From the NCBI GenBank assembly GCA_041745515.1, contig JBGTIU010000117.1, positions 1 through 13,391 of the forward strand: 13,391 nucleotides of DNA. Direction: 5' to 3'. The notes under the pieces are model-generated. The model searched no databases. It was not told the DNA's origin and saw only the letters and a program-made list of their open reading frames with translations. The position numbers and the translations under genes were made by a program. Positions within the stretch are counted from its first letter, which is position 1. The number at the start of each line of letters is the position of its first letter. Origin of the DNA: JAKFWF01 sp041745515. GTDB taxonomy: Bacteria; Pseudomonadota; Alphaproteobacteria; Rhizobiales; Hyphomicrobiaceae. This document shows, in pieces, positions 5,125 through 12,704 of this stretch.

Positions 5125-7173
5125 ATGCCCGCCGCTGCCAACCCATTGCTCGCCCCGTGGACGACGCCGCTCGAAACGCCACCGTTCGAGGCCATCAAAC
5201 CGGAGCATTTCGCGCCGGCGTTCGAAGCAATGCTGGCTGCTCACAACAAGGAAATCGACGCTATCGCCGCGGACCCTGCCGTGCCCACCTTCGCCAATAC
5301 CATCGACGCGTTGGAGAAGGCCGGCGACCTGCTGGACCGCGTTTCAGGCGTGTTCTGGAACCTGACCGGAAGCCACACCAACGACGCGCTCCAGGCCCTC
5401 GAACGCGAGTGGTCGCCCAAGTTCGCTGCGCACTACACTGGCATTTCGACCAACGCCGCGTTGTTCAAACGCATCGATATATTGTTCACCAACAAAGACA
5501 GCCTTGGCCTGACCGCGGAACAGCAGCGCGTGCTTGAGAAAACGCATCGCGGGTTCGTGCGCTCCGGCGCCAGGCTCGAAGGCGAAGCCCGCGAGCGCTA
5601 CAAGGAGCTGAGCCAGACCCGTGCGAAACTCACGACAACGTTCGGGCAGAACGTGCTGGCCGACGAGAAGGCCTATACTCTGGCGCTGGAAACAGAAGCC
5701 GACCTCGCCGGGCTTCCCTCTTTTCTGCGGGCGGCCGCCGCCGCCGCTGCCGCCGAATGCGGTCAGGCGCGGGGATCGCACGTCATCACGTTGTCGCGCT
5801 CGCTGATCGAACCGTTTCTGACGTTCTCGACGCGGCGCGATCTACGCGAGCAGGCGTGGCGAGCTTGGACGTCGCGTGGAGATAACGGCGGTAACACCGA
5901 CAATAGGCAGACAATTGCCGACCTGGTGCGCCTGCGCATCGAGGTGGCGAACCTGCTCGGCCACAAGACTTATGCCGACTATTCGCTCGACGAGAGTATG
6001 GCGAAAACGCCGGCTCGTGTCCGCGTGCTGTTAGATTGCGTGTGGGCCCCCGGCATAGCGCGTGCTCGCACCGAGCGCGACAAACTGCAGGCGATGGCGG
6101 CGACGATCGGCGACAACATCGTGATCGAGCCTTGGGACTGGCGCTATTACGCGGAGAAGGTGCGCAGCGCCGAGTTCGATCTGGACGAGGCAGAGGTCAA
6201 GCCCTATCTCGCGCTCGACCTCATGATTGAGGCGGCCTTCTTTACCGCGACCAAACTGTTCGGCGTCACATTTAAAGAGCGCGCCGACGTACCGGTCTAC
6301 CACTCGGACGTGCGCGCGTTCGAAGTCAGCGATGCGGCCGGCCGTCATATCGGGCTGTTCCTGGCGGACTATTTCGCTCGCCCCTCCAAACGATCCGGTG
6401 CCTGGATGAGCGGTTTTCGTCGGCAGGAAAAACTTTCCGGCGATATCCGCCCGATCATTGTCAACGTCATGAATTTTGCCAAAGGCTCCGCAGGCGAGCC
6501 GGCGCTGTTGTCGTTCGATGACGCGCGTACGCTGTTCCACGAGTTCGGGCATGGCCTCCACGGGCTGCTATCGGACGTGACCTATCCGTCGCTCGCCGGC
6601 ACCGCGGTGGTACGCGATTTCGTCGAACTGCCCTCGCAGCTGTTCGAGCACTGGCTCGGCACCAAGGAAATCCTCACCAGGTTTGCCAGGCATTGCAAGA
6701 CTGGGGCGGCAATGCCCGACGCCTTGGTGCAGAAAATCAAGGCGGCGCGCACGTTCAATCAGGGCTTCGAAACCGTCGCGTTCCTGGGCAGCGCCATAGT
6801 CGATATGGACCTTCATGGCCTGGAAAACGCCGACGACTTCGAGCCCGGGGCGTTCGAGGCGACAACGCTCGCCCGCATCGGCATGCCCAAGGAGATCGGC
6901 ATGCGGCATCGCTCGACGCACTTCCAGCATATCTTCTCGGGTGGTTATTCCGCAGGCTACTACAGCTATCTGTGGTCGGAGGTGCTTGACGCCGATGCTT
7001 TCGCGGCCTTCGAAGAAACCGGCGACGTGTTCGATGAGGCGACGGCCGGCAAGCTCAAACGTTTTATTTATTCTGCCGGTGGAATGCGCAAGGAAGATGA
7101 GGCCTATCTCGCGTTTCGCGGTCGGCTGCCGACGGTCGACGGCCTGCTGAAAAAGCGTGGCCTCGCGGTTTGA
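5125..7173 (+). CDS. dcp: Peptidyl-dipeptidase Dcp (M3 family zinc metallopeptidase)
   Basis: Dcp removes C-terminal dipeptides from short peptides, completing intracellular peptide breakdown. The 682-residue product resembles E. coli Dcp along its length (for example SLGLTAEQQRVLEKTHRGFV, WDWRYYAEKVR, FDLDEAEVKPY). The catalytic HEFGH is at 472-476 (His472, Glu473, His476) and the third zinc ligand is Glu501 in DFVELPSQ, 29 residues after the first His as in M3 enzymes. The substrate-binding region HRSTHFQHIFSGGYSAGYYSYLW is recognisable. No signal peptide is seen, so it is cytoplasmic. I chose ATG 5125 (GGAGA at 5116-5120) because MPAAANPLLAPW is where homology starts; the frame is open back to 4909 but those 72 residues are not family-like. 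Residues 203-210 are eight Ala from a GCC-type repeat, within a normally Ala-rich helix. The 271-base spacer before it (4854-5124) shows only a 7-base inverted repeat (5028-5034/5063-5069). Confidence 0.93.
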   Translation: MPAAANPLLAPWTTPLETPPFEAIKPEHFAPAFEAMLAAHNKEIDAIAADPAVPTFANTIDALEKAGDLLDRVSGVFWNLTGSHTNDALQALEREWSPKFAAHYTGISTNAALFKRIDILFTNKDSLGLTAEQQRVLEKTHRGFVRSGARLEGEARERYKELSQTRAKLTTTFGQNVLADEKAYTLALETEADLAGLPSFLRAAAAAAAAECGQARGSHVITLSRSLIEPFLTFSTRRDLREQAWRAWTSRGDNGGNTDNRQTIADLVRLRIEVANLLGHKTYADYSLDESMAKTPARVRVLLDCVWAPGIARARTERDKLQAMAATIGDNIVIEPWDWRYYAEKVRSAEFDLDEAEVKPYLALDLMIEAAFFTATKLFGVTFKERADVPVYHSDVRAFEVSDAAGRHIGLFLADYFARPSKRSGAWMSGFRRQEKLSGDIRPIIVNVMNFAKGSAGEPALLSFDDARTLFHEFGHGLHGLLSDVTYPSLAGTAVVRDFVELPSQLFEHWLGTKEILTRFARHCKTGAAMPDALVQKIKAARTFNQGFETVAFLGSAIVDMDLHGLENADDFEPGAFEATTLARIGMPKEIGMRHRSTHFQHIFSGGYSAGYYSYLWSEVLDADAFAAFEETGDVFDEATAGKLKRFIYSAGGMRKEDEAYLAFRGRLPTVDGLLKKRGLAV

Positions 7174-7188
7174 GTCACGGGCCGCACT

Positions 7189-7506
7189 TCAAATATAGAT
7201 CAGCACCGTCAGCCAGACGCAGCCATAGGCAAAGTATTTCATTCCATGCCGTTTGGCGACCAGCCAGCCGATGAGGCGACGCGGCATGTCGGACCATGAC
7301 AACCGGGCGATTTCCGCGAGTGCCAATCCCGATGCCAGACCGATCGCAAACGAGATGTAGTCGACGCCCGCCGCCGAACGCCCGCTCATATCGGTTACGA
7401 CGTGAGCCGCGCGCGGGCTGGAACTAGCTGACAAGATAAGGGCGACGATGCCGGCGAACAGCAGTCCGCATGCCATCAATCCGAGTAACTGCAGTGCTTG
7501 TCTCAT
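7189..7506 (-). CDS. Small hypothetical membrane protein, 105 residues
   Basis: I do not recognise a named family. The product has a clear N-terminal hydrophobic segment (about 6-27, LQLLGLMACGLLFAGIVALI), a central one (about 50-66, YISFAIGLASGLALAEI) and a C-terminal one (about 88-105, MKYFAYGCVWLTVLIYI). A basic stretch, MPRRLIGWLVAKRHG, precedes the last segment. This suggests a two- or three-pass inner-membrane protein. I chose ATG 7506 because it places the hydrophobic segment near the N-terminus; the frame is open to 7692 but the added part is cysteine- and arginine-rich and looks non-coding. Its stop lies only 15 bases from the dcp stop (convergent), and its start is divergent from the peptide-binding protein gene. 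On the minus strand a weak promoter-like pair, TTGAGG then AGTATA with a 17-base gap, lies in 7549-7577. Confidence 0.65.
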   Translation of the reverse strand: MRQALQLLGLMACGLLFAGIVALILSASSSPRAAHVVTDMSGRSAAGVDYISFAIGLASGLALAEIARLSWSDMPRRLIGWLVAKRHGMKYFAYGCVWLTVLIYI

Positions 7507-7697
7507 ACGAACACGTCCGTCATCGCATATGCCACAGACAAGATAATGTATACTGGGCACGATTAACGTTGCCTCAATGGCTGGCCCACAATGACTGGAG
7601 GCCAAATCGAAAGTCCGAAAACCCGAGCATTTTGGGTCGCGCTTGACTCGAGTCCTGGCCGCGCTCCAACTTGACGGCAAACTGCCATTCAACCATG

Positions 7698-7704
7698 CGA
7701 AAGG
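7698..7704 (+). promoter_or_regulatory. Ribosome binding site that decides the start of the peptide-binding protein
   Basis: CGAAAGG ends 5 bases before ATG 7710. The upstream in-frame ATG at 7695 has no such site, so 7710 is preferred, although starting at 7695 would add a more basic signal-peptide N-region (MRKVA). Confidence 0.5.
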
Positions 7705-7709
7705 TCGCT

Positions 7710-9305
7710 ATGCTCTACCCCCGGCAATGTGCGCTTGCGTTCGTGTTGATGGCGTCGACGTTCGGCTCTGTGGGAGCGGGTCAAGCGCAAAACATCTACC
7801 ATCGCGGCAACTCCGCCGATCCGGAAACTCTCGACGTCCACAAGACGTCGACCGTCTATGAAGCGCACGTGCTGCGAGACCTGTTCGAGGGGTTGGTGAT
7901 CCACAATTCGAAAGCTGAAATCGTGCCCGGCGTGGCCGAAAGCTGGACCTCGTCGGCTGACGGTCTCAGGCACACATTCAAACTGCGCTCCACGGCCAAA
8001 TGGTCTAACGGCGAGCCGGTCGCGGCGGCCGATTTCGTTTTCGCATTTCGCCGCATTATGAACCCAGATACCGGCGCGAAGTACGCAAAAATCCTTTATG
8101 CGATCAAGGGCGCGGAAGCCGCCAACAAGGGCTCGGCCAAGGTCGAGGACATGGGCGTCAGGGCACTCGACGCGCGCACTCTCGAGATCACGCTGGAACG
8201 CCCGACCCCTTATTTTCTTGAACTGCTGAGCCATCAGACGGCGTTACCGCTGCATCCAGGCACCGTAGCGAAGCACGGTAACGACTTCGTGAAGCCAGAA
8301 AACTGGGTTTCGAACGGACCTTTTGTGTTGAAAGAGTTTGTTCCTGGCTCACACATCAAGACTGCCAAGAATCCCGCATTCCACGACGCGGCGAATGTAA
8401 CGATCGACGGCGTGATGTTCTATCCGACCAAGGATACGGCCGCCGCCATCCGGCGCTTCGAGGCAGGCGAGCTGCATTCCAATGACGATATTCCGGCCGA
8501 TCAGATCAAGGCGCTGAAGGTCAAGTTCGGTGAGCGCATCCGGCTGGCGCCGTTTCTAGGTACTTATTATCTGGCGCTCAACACGACGAAGGCGCCGTTC
8601 AACGATGTCCGCGTGCGGCAGGCATTGTCGATGGCCATTGACCGGGAATTCCTGGCCGACCAGATCTGGGGCAATACGATGGTGGCCGGATACTCGTTCG
8701 TGCCGCCCGGCATCGGCAATTATGGCGATCCAGCCTACGCCTCCTACAAGGAGATGTCGCCGATCGATCGCGAAGCGCAGGCGAAGGCACTACTAAAGGA
8801 GGCAGGCTTCGGGCTCGGCCAAAAACCGCTCAAAATCGAGATCCGGTTCAACATGACCGACAACAATCGGGCGACGGTGGTTGCTATCGCGGAGCAGTGG
8901 AAGCAGCTCGGTATCGAGACCAGCCAGATCCATACGGACGCCAAGACGCATTTTGCGCATCTTCGCGATGGTGGCGATTTCGATGTCGCGCGTGCCGGCT
9001 GGATCGGCGATTATTCCGATCCACAGAACTTCTTATTCCTGGTCGAGAGCGACGCTGTTGGCCTCAACTACGCGAAGTACAAGAATCTCGACTACGACGA
9101 TCTTATGCGCAAAGCCGCGACCGAGACAGACCTGAAGGCGCGCGCCAAGGTTCTGTTCACGGCCGAGCAGATTTTCATGCGCGATCTGCCCTATATCCCG
9201 GTGCTGTATTACGGCTCGAAGAACATTGTGTCGCCGAAGTTGAAGGGTTGGGAGACGAACCTGAAGGACGTGCATCCAACGCGTTTTCTATCGCTGGAAA
9301 AATGA
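7710..9305 (+). CDS. Peptide ABC transporter substrate-binding protein (SBP_bac_5 / OppA-DppA family)
   Basis: This is a periplasmic receptor for oligopeptides or dipeptides feeding an Opp/Dpp-type importer. The 531-residue length is typical. Residues 1-26 form a signal peptide (hydrophobic CALAFVLMASTFGSVGAG, cleavage near GQA/QN); no lipobox Cys is seen at the cleavage site. Mature-protein motifs are family-typical: NSADPETLDVHKTSTVYEAH, LFEGLV, PGVAESW, TFKLRSTAKWSNGEPVAAADF, RPTPYF, NGPFVLKEF and the FNDVRVRQALSMAIDR segment of the second lobe. It resembles OppA more than nickel- or heme-binding relatives, but ligand specificity cannot be read from sequence. No permease or ATPase partner follows: the next gene is convergent. 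It therefore acts either as an orphan receptor or with a transporter encoded elsewhere. The nearby Dcp peptidase fits a peptide-use theme but is separated by an opposite-strand gene, so they are not an operon. Confidence 0.92.
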   Translation: MLYPRQCALAFVLMASTFGSVGAGQAQNIYHRGNSADPETLDVHKTSTVYEAHVLRDLFEGLVIHNSKAEIVPGVAESWTSSADGLRHTFKLRSTAKWSNGEPVAAADFVFAFRRIMNPDTGAKYAKILYAIKGAEAANKGSAKVEDMGVRALDARTLEITLERPTPYFLELLSHQTALPLHPGTVAKHGNDFVKPENWVSNGPFVLKEFVPGSHIKTAKNPAFHDAANVTIDGVMFYPTKDTAAAIRRFEAGELHSNDDIPADQIKALKVKFGERIRLAPFLGTYYLALNTTKAPFNDVRVRQALSMAIDREFLADQIWGNTMVAGYSFVPPGIGNYGDPAYASYKEMSPIDREAQAKALLKEAGFGLGQKPLKIEIRFNMTDNNRATVVAIAEQWKQLGIETSQIHTDAKTHFAHLRDGGDFDVARAGWIGDYSDPQNFLFLVESDAVGLNYAKYKNLDYDDLMRKAATETDLKARAKVLFTAEQIFMRDLPYIPVLYYGSKNIVSPKLKGWETNLKDVHPTRFLSLEK

Positions 9306-9320
9306 GCCAACAGAATTCCC

Positions 9321-9333
9321 CGGCCTGAGGCCG
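9321..9333. terminator. Short hairpin after the peptide-binding protein gene
   Basis: CGGCC-TGA-GGCCG is a perfect 5-base-pair stem with a 3-base loop, 16 bases after the stop at 9305. It is followed by CTGGGTTTGTC, so there is only a short T-run. It could be a weak terminator for the plus-strand gene. Confidence 0.35.
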
Positions 9334-9415
9334 CTGGGTTTGTCAGTCGCTCACTCCGTCATCAGGCGGCGTATTTCGGGTAGACGCGTCAAAGCTCGAC
9401 CTCGGCTCCCTGTCC

Positions 9416-9429
9416 GCAAGGCGGCTTGC
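9416..9429. other. Short hairpin in the convergent spacer
   Basis: GCAAG-GCGG-CTTGC, 5 base pairs with a 4-base loop, sits between the two convergent binding-protein genes. There is no T-run on either side. Its role is unknown and it may be chance. Confidence 0.25.
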
Positions 9430-9451
9430 CGAGTTTTGGATCGATCGCTGC

Positions 9452-9482
9452 CGAGAATTCTCGCAAGTCGCCACAAGGCGAC
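9452..9482. terminator. Palindrome plus hairpin after the NMT1-type binding protein gene
   Basis: Two elements lie just past the minus-strand stop at 9489. The first is a hairpin, GTCGCC-ACAA-GGCGAC (9467-9482, 6 base pairs, 4-base loop). The second is a perfect 12-base palindrome, CGAGAATTCTCG (9452-9463). No strong T-run follows on the minus strand, so a classical intrinsic terminator is not certain, but the position suits transcript ending or 3' end protection. Confidence 0.35.
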
Positions 9483-9488
9483 CTGCCG

Positions 9489-10565
9489 TCAAGGCTTCCA
9501 TTCTTTCGCCTGTTTTTGGACCGCGGCCACGTCGAAGGCATTGATCTCGGCGATCAGATCGTTGGTGATCACGTCGCTTGCCAAGACTTTCTCCTTCAGC
9601 ACCCCCCATTTCAGCAGCCAGTCGAGATAGGCCTGGTAGTTGGCGGCGACGCTCTCGCCCCATTGCTTGGCGCCGCCCGCTTCGAGCATCAAGTTAGGAA
9701 TACGGGCAGACAGCGTATTGATATCGTCCTTCAACGCGACCGCCTCTTCCTTGCCGACTGCTTTTGATTGCGGATACTGATCCCAAAAGATGCGCACGGC
9801 TGCTTCAGGATTGGCGATGGCGAACACGGTGCCCATCGCATAGGCCCTGCCGAAGGCGACAGCGTCCTTGCGGCGCGTGCTGAGCGTTTCTTCCAAGGCA
9901 ACGAAACCGTTCGATGGGAATTTTTCGATCTCCGGCCGCGCCAGTCGGCGCAGCTTTATGCCGGCATTTTCGACCAGCGCATACTGCGTATCGAACTGCG
10001 ACAGCGCATCGATCTGTTTGGTGCGCAAAAGGGCTGCCGATTGCGCGCCTTCGCCGGCAACGACGATCGACACATCCTTGTCTGGATTCATGCCCTCCGC
10101 CGAGACCAGAGCTTTAGTGACGATCAAGCCGGCTGAAGCCATCGAGATCAACCCGATTTTCTTGCCTTTGAGGTCGGCGATCGTCTTGATATCGCTGTCG
10201 GCCGGCACGGCGAATCCGTAGATGTTACCCTGGTAGGCAGTATAGAAGTTCTTGGCTTTCAGGCCTTGTCCGCGCAGCACTGCCAACGGCTCGATCGATG
10301 GCAGCGAGAACAACACGTCCTTGGTTGCGACCGCCTTCAGACAGTCGCCCGATCCCGCGATCGGCACCAACTCGATCTTGATGCCTTCTTTGGCGAACCA
10401 GCCGAGCTTGGTCGCAATGGCAAAGGCGCTGGCGGCAGCCGGCGTCATCGTCCGGGCGCAGAAGCCGACGCGGATCACCGTTTGCGCCGAAACGTGAGTA
10501 ATGCTCAATCCCAGCCCTAAGGCCGACAGTGCCAGTAGAAGAGCAGCGCGTAGGCTCGTTGTCAT
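9489..10565 (-). CDS. ABC transporter substrate-binding protein, NMT1/THI5-like (SsuA/TauA/ThiY type)
   Basis: This is a periplasmic receptor for a small organic ligand. The 358-residue product begins with a signal peptide (MTTSLRAALLLALSALGLGL, cleavage after VSA27). The mature part has the layout of NMT1-like proteins: VIRVGFCARTMTP, a helix ending LGWFAKEGIKIELVPIAGSGDCLKAV, then DIKTIADLKGKKIGLISMASAGLIVTKAL and ALLRTKQIDALSQFDTQYAL. The family binds nitrate, sulfonates, taurine, or pyrimidine precursors such as HMP and FAMP; no diagnostic residue lets me choose. I do not see the Cys-rich CCCFC-type motif of thiamine-precursor THI5/ThiY proteins. Its ATG overlaps the permease stop by four bases (ATGA, 10562-10565), so it is translationally coupled as the last gene of the operon. 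In many related operons the receptor comes first, so its end position is slightly unusual. Confidence 0.9.
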   Translation of the reverse strand: MTTSLRAALLLALSALGLGLSITHVSAQTVIRVGFCARTMTPAAASAFAIATKLGWFAKEGIKIELVPIAGSGDCLKAVATKDVLFSLPSIEPLAVLRGQGLKAKNFYTAYQGNIYGFAVPADSDIKTIADLKGKKIGLISMASAGLIVTKALVSAEGMNPDKDVSIVVAGEGAQSAALLRTKQIDALSQFDTQYALVENAGIKLRRLARPEIEKFPSNGFVALEETLSTRRKDAVAFGRAYAMGTVFAIANPEAAVRIFWDQYPQSKAVGKEEAVALKDDINTLSARIPNLMLEAGGAKQWGESVAANYQAYLDWLLKWGVLKEKVLASDVITNDLIAEINAFDVAAVQKQAKEWKP

Positions 10566-11371
10566 GTGCCAGGTTCTTTCCTGATGGAGGCGTCGGTATC
10601 GCGCGAGTTGTCCCAGAACAGCATGTATCGGCGCAGTGTCGTGATCATGCCATTAAGGAACAAACCAAGCAGAGAGAGGATGAACAGCACGGAAAACTGC
10701 CCGGCGACATCCATGTTGAAGTTCATGCTCTGGATCAGCATGCCAAGTCCGCGCTCGGCGCCCACGAACTCGGCGACTATGGCGCCGATCAGAGCAAAGA
10801 TCATCGCGATTTCGAGACCTGCGAAGATATACGGCATAGCGTTGGGCAATTGCAGCATCCAAAAAATCTGTGCAGGGGATGCTGCCAGCGAACGCATCAG
10901 GTTGACACGATCTTCGTCGGCCGAGCGCAGGCCGACAATGGTGTTGACCATCAGCGGAAAGAACGCGATCAGCGCCGCATTGATGACTTTGGAGGTCTGG
11001 CCCAACCCAAACCAGACGACAATTAAAGGTGCCAGCGCTACTTTGGGCATGGCCTGGAACATGACGATGAATGGGTAAAGGAAATACTCCATTCGACGGC
11101 TGAGCGCCACGGCGGTGCCAAGCGCGAATGCCAGTGCAGTGCCGAGCGCAAAGCCGAGGAAGGTTTCGCTCAAGGTGACACCGATGTGCTCCAGGTAAAT
11201 CCCGGTGCCAAGACCGCGCACCAACGCTGCATAGATGCTCGTTGGGGCGGGAAGGATGTAAGGCGCGATCCCGAAAACGACGACGCTTGCTTCCCAGGCA
11301 CCCAGCACAGCGGCAACAATGATGAGCCGCTGGCCGTTGCCCTTCAGCCCTTTGACGATACGTTCGATCAT
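10562..11371 (-). CDS. ABC transporter permease (SsuC/TauC/NMT1-associated, BPD_transp_1)
   Basis: This 269-residue inner-membrane protein has about six hydrophobic segments: residues 15-35, 70-90, 100-120, 130-147, 182-205 and 225-245. The cytoplasmic EAA-type loop that docks on the ATPase is visible around 159-185 (MRSLAASPAQIFWMLQLPNAMPYIFAGL). The N-terminal IAPYILPAPTSIYAALV resembles the P-P-P motif common in SsuC/TauC permeases. I chose ATG 11371 because it overlaps the ATPase TGA as ATGA (11368-11371); an alternative ATG nine codons upstream would overlap more. Its own TGA overlaps the receptor start in the same way. The usual functional unit is a permease homodimer with two ATPase subunits. 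The exact ligand is not readable. Confidence 0.92.
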   Translation of the reverse strand: MIERIVKGLKGNGQRLIIVAAVLGAWEASVVVFGIAPYILPAPTSIYAALVRGLGTGIYLEHIGVTLSETFLGFALGTALAFALGTAVALSRRMEYFLYPFIVMFQAMPKVALAPLIVVWFGLGQTSKVINAALIAFFPLMVNTIVGLRSADEDRVNLMRSLAASPAQIFWMLQLPNAMPYIFAGLEIAMIFALIGAIVAEFVGAERGLGMLIQSMNFNMDVAGQFSVLFILSLLGLFLNGMITTLRRYMLFWDNSRDTDASIRKEPGT

Positions 11372-12189
11372 ACGTGCTCCCCGCCCGCGTTGAGACACTC
11401 GCGGATCTGGCGGACGTAGGTGCCAAACGCCTCCGTGTTGACAGCTTCCAGGGCGCGGGGTCGCGGCAGATCGACGGTCAGCTCGGCGCTGATGCGCCCG
11501 GGTCTGGGCGTCATCACCAGCACCCGGTCGGCAAGGAACACCGCCTCGGCGATCGAGTGCGTAATGAACACGATGGTCTTTCGACGTTCCATCCAGATGC
11601 GCTGCAGCTCGATGTGCATGGTCTCTCGCGTCATGGCGTCGAGCGCGCCGAACGGTTCGTCCATCAACAGCAGGGCCGGGTCGTGGATCAACGCGCGCAC
11701 GAGCGAGACCCTCTGTTGCATGCCGCCCGACAACTCGCGCGGGTAACGGTTCTCGAAACCTTCTAGGCCGACAAGCTTGAGCAGGTCCAAGGCGCGTGTC
11801 CGCATGGCGCCACGATCGAGCCGCTGAACGTCGACAGGCAGTTCGGCATTGGCGAGCACGGAGCGCCAGGGAAACAGTACGGGCGATTGAAACACGACGC
11901 CGATATCGCGCCGCGGACCGGCAATGGCGGTGCCTGCAAGGTTGGCTTCACCGACCGTTGGCGGCATCAGTCCCGCAAGAATGCGTAACAGCGTAGACTT
12001 GCCGCAGCCCGATGGGCCGACGATCGAAACGAACTCGCCATCGCCGACAGTGAAGTCGATGTCACTCAGCGCCACCAAGGCATCCGCGCCGGAGCCGTAA
12101 CGCATCGATAACCGCCGTACGGCAATCTGATTGCGACTGCGCGCAGGGGACGCTGATGACCGCAAGTCGGGTTCAACCTTCGCGTCCAC
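11368..12189 (-). CDS. ABC transporter ATP-binding protein (SsuB/TauB type)
   Basis: All nucleotide-binding motifs are present in this 273-residue protein: Walker A GPSGCGKST (58-66), Q-loop VFQSPVLFPW (Gln101), signature LSGGMQQR (153-160), Walker B LLLMDEPFGALD with catalytic Glu178, and H-loop His211 in FITHSIAEA. The phrase LFPWRSVLANAELPV after the Q-loop is typical of nitrate/sulfonate/taurine-type ATPases. It powers the permease and receptor encoded just downstream with 4-base overlaps. The start is GTG 12189, supported by a strong GGGAGGG site at 12193-12199 on the minus strand, though only 3 bases separate it from the GTG. A 77-base gap separates it from folB with no clear terminator, so readthrough from folB is likely, but a promoter inside the gap cannot be excluded. 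Confidence 0.95.
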   Translation of the reverse strand: MDAKVEPDLRSSASPARSRNQIAVRRLSMRYGSGADALVALSDIDFTVGDGEFVSIVGPSGCGKSTLLRILAGLMPPTVGEANLAGTAIAGPRRDIGVVFQSPVLFPWRSVLANAELPVDVQRLDRGAMRTRALDLLKLVGLEGFENRYPRELSGGMQQRVSLVRALIHDPALLLMDEPFGALDAMTRETMHIELQRIWMERRKTIVFITHSIAEAVFLADRVLVMTPRPGRISAELTVDLPRPRALEAVNTEAFGTYVRQIRECLNAGGEHV

Positions 12190-12266
12190 AATCCCTCCCG
12201 CTTGATCAGCGCCTTCGCCGGCTGCTTGTTGTTAGCCGTCAGCTTGGGCGAGAAGGAGTGCAACGG

Positions 12267-12704
12267 TCAAGGCGTGCTCTTGGCTCGGCTGATCTCGATG
12301 CCGACCGCGCGGCACGACGGCAGAACGTCCGGCTTTTCGATTCGCACGATGACGCGCATCACGTCGGGGCTTGCCAGGCAAGCGCCGGCGATACGCTCGG
12401 CGAGGGTTTCCAGTAGGTTTACATGGCCTTTGGCGACGGTCACGTTCACGGCCCTGATCGCCTCGTCGTAGTCGTAGACGTCGTGAATGCGGTCTGAGCA
12501 GCCATCGTAGTAGTCCTGGACGAACAGGTCGAGTGACACCACGATGCGCTGCTCGTAGCGCTTCTCGTGCTCGTAGATGCCGATCGATCCGATCAGCTCC
12601 AGATCGCGGATGAAAACGCGGCGTTCACCCGGTGCGGCGGTACGACCGTGACCGTCCGCGGCGCTCTCGGCATCGAGTTCGATCGACCTGCCCAACGCAT
12701 TCAT
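12267..12704 (-). CDS. folB: Dihydroneopterin aldolase (FolB)
   Basis: FolB cleaves 7,8-dihydroneopterin to 6-hydroxymethyl-7,8-dihydropterin and glycolaldehyde in folate synthesis, as a cytoplasmic octamer. The core spans residues 28-142. GIYEHEK (42-48) carries Glu47, corresponding to the substrate-anchoring Glu of the family; VYDYDEAI carries Tyr79; GHVNLLETLAERIA (93-106) is the conserved helix; and IEKPDVLP supplies the catalytic Lys124. At 145 residues it is about 25 longer than usual because of a polar N-terminal extension. I chose ATG 12704 because it overlaps the SDR stop as ATGA (12701-12704); a longer frame to 12983 is a shadow of the SDR gene. Translational coupling to a pteridine-reductase-like SDR strongly supports a pterin role. 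folK, often next, is not seen here. Confidence 0.92.
   Translation of the reverse strand: MNALGRSIELDAESAADGHGRTAAPGERRVFIRDLELIGSIGIYEHEKRYEQRIVVSLDLFVQDYYDGCSDRIHDVYDYDEAIRAVNVTVAKGHVNLLETLAERIAGACLASPDVMRVIVRIEKPDVLPSCRAVGIEISRAKSTP

Noticed and set aside
5731..5754. GCC-type repeat coding eight Ala in dcp as a possible expansion or phase-variable tract
   Set aside because: The repeat is trinucleotide, imperfect and in frame, within a helix that is also Ala-rich in other Dcp proteins. It cannot switch the gene off.
10653..11426. 257-codon minus-strand ORF overlapping the permease
   Set aside because: It is an out-of-frame shadow of the permease, rich in Arg, Ser and Cys and without membrane segments.
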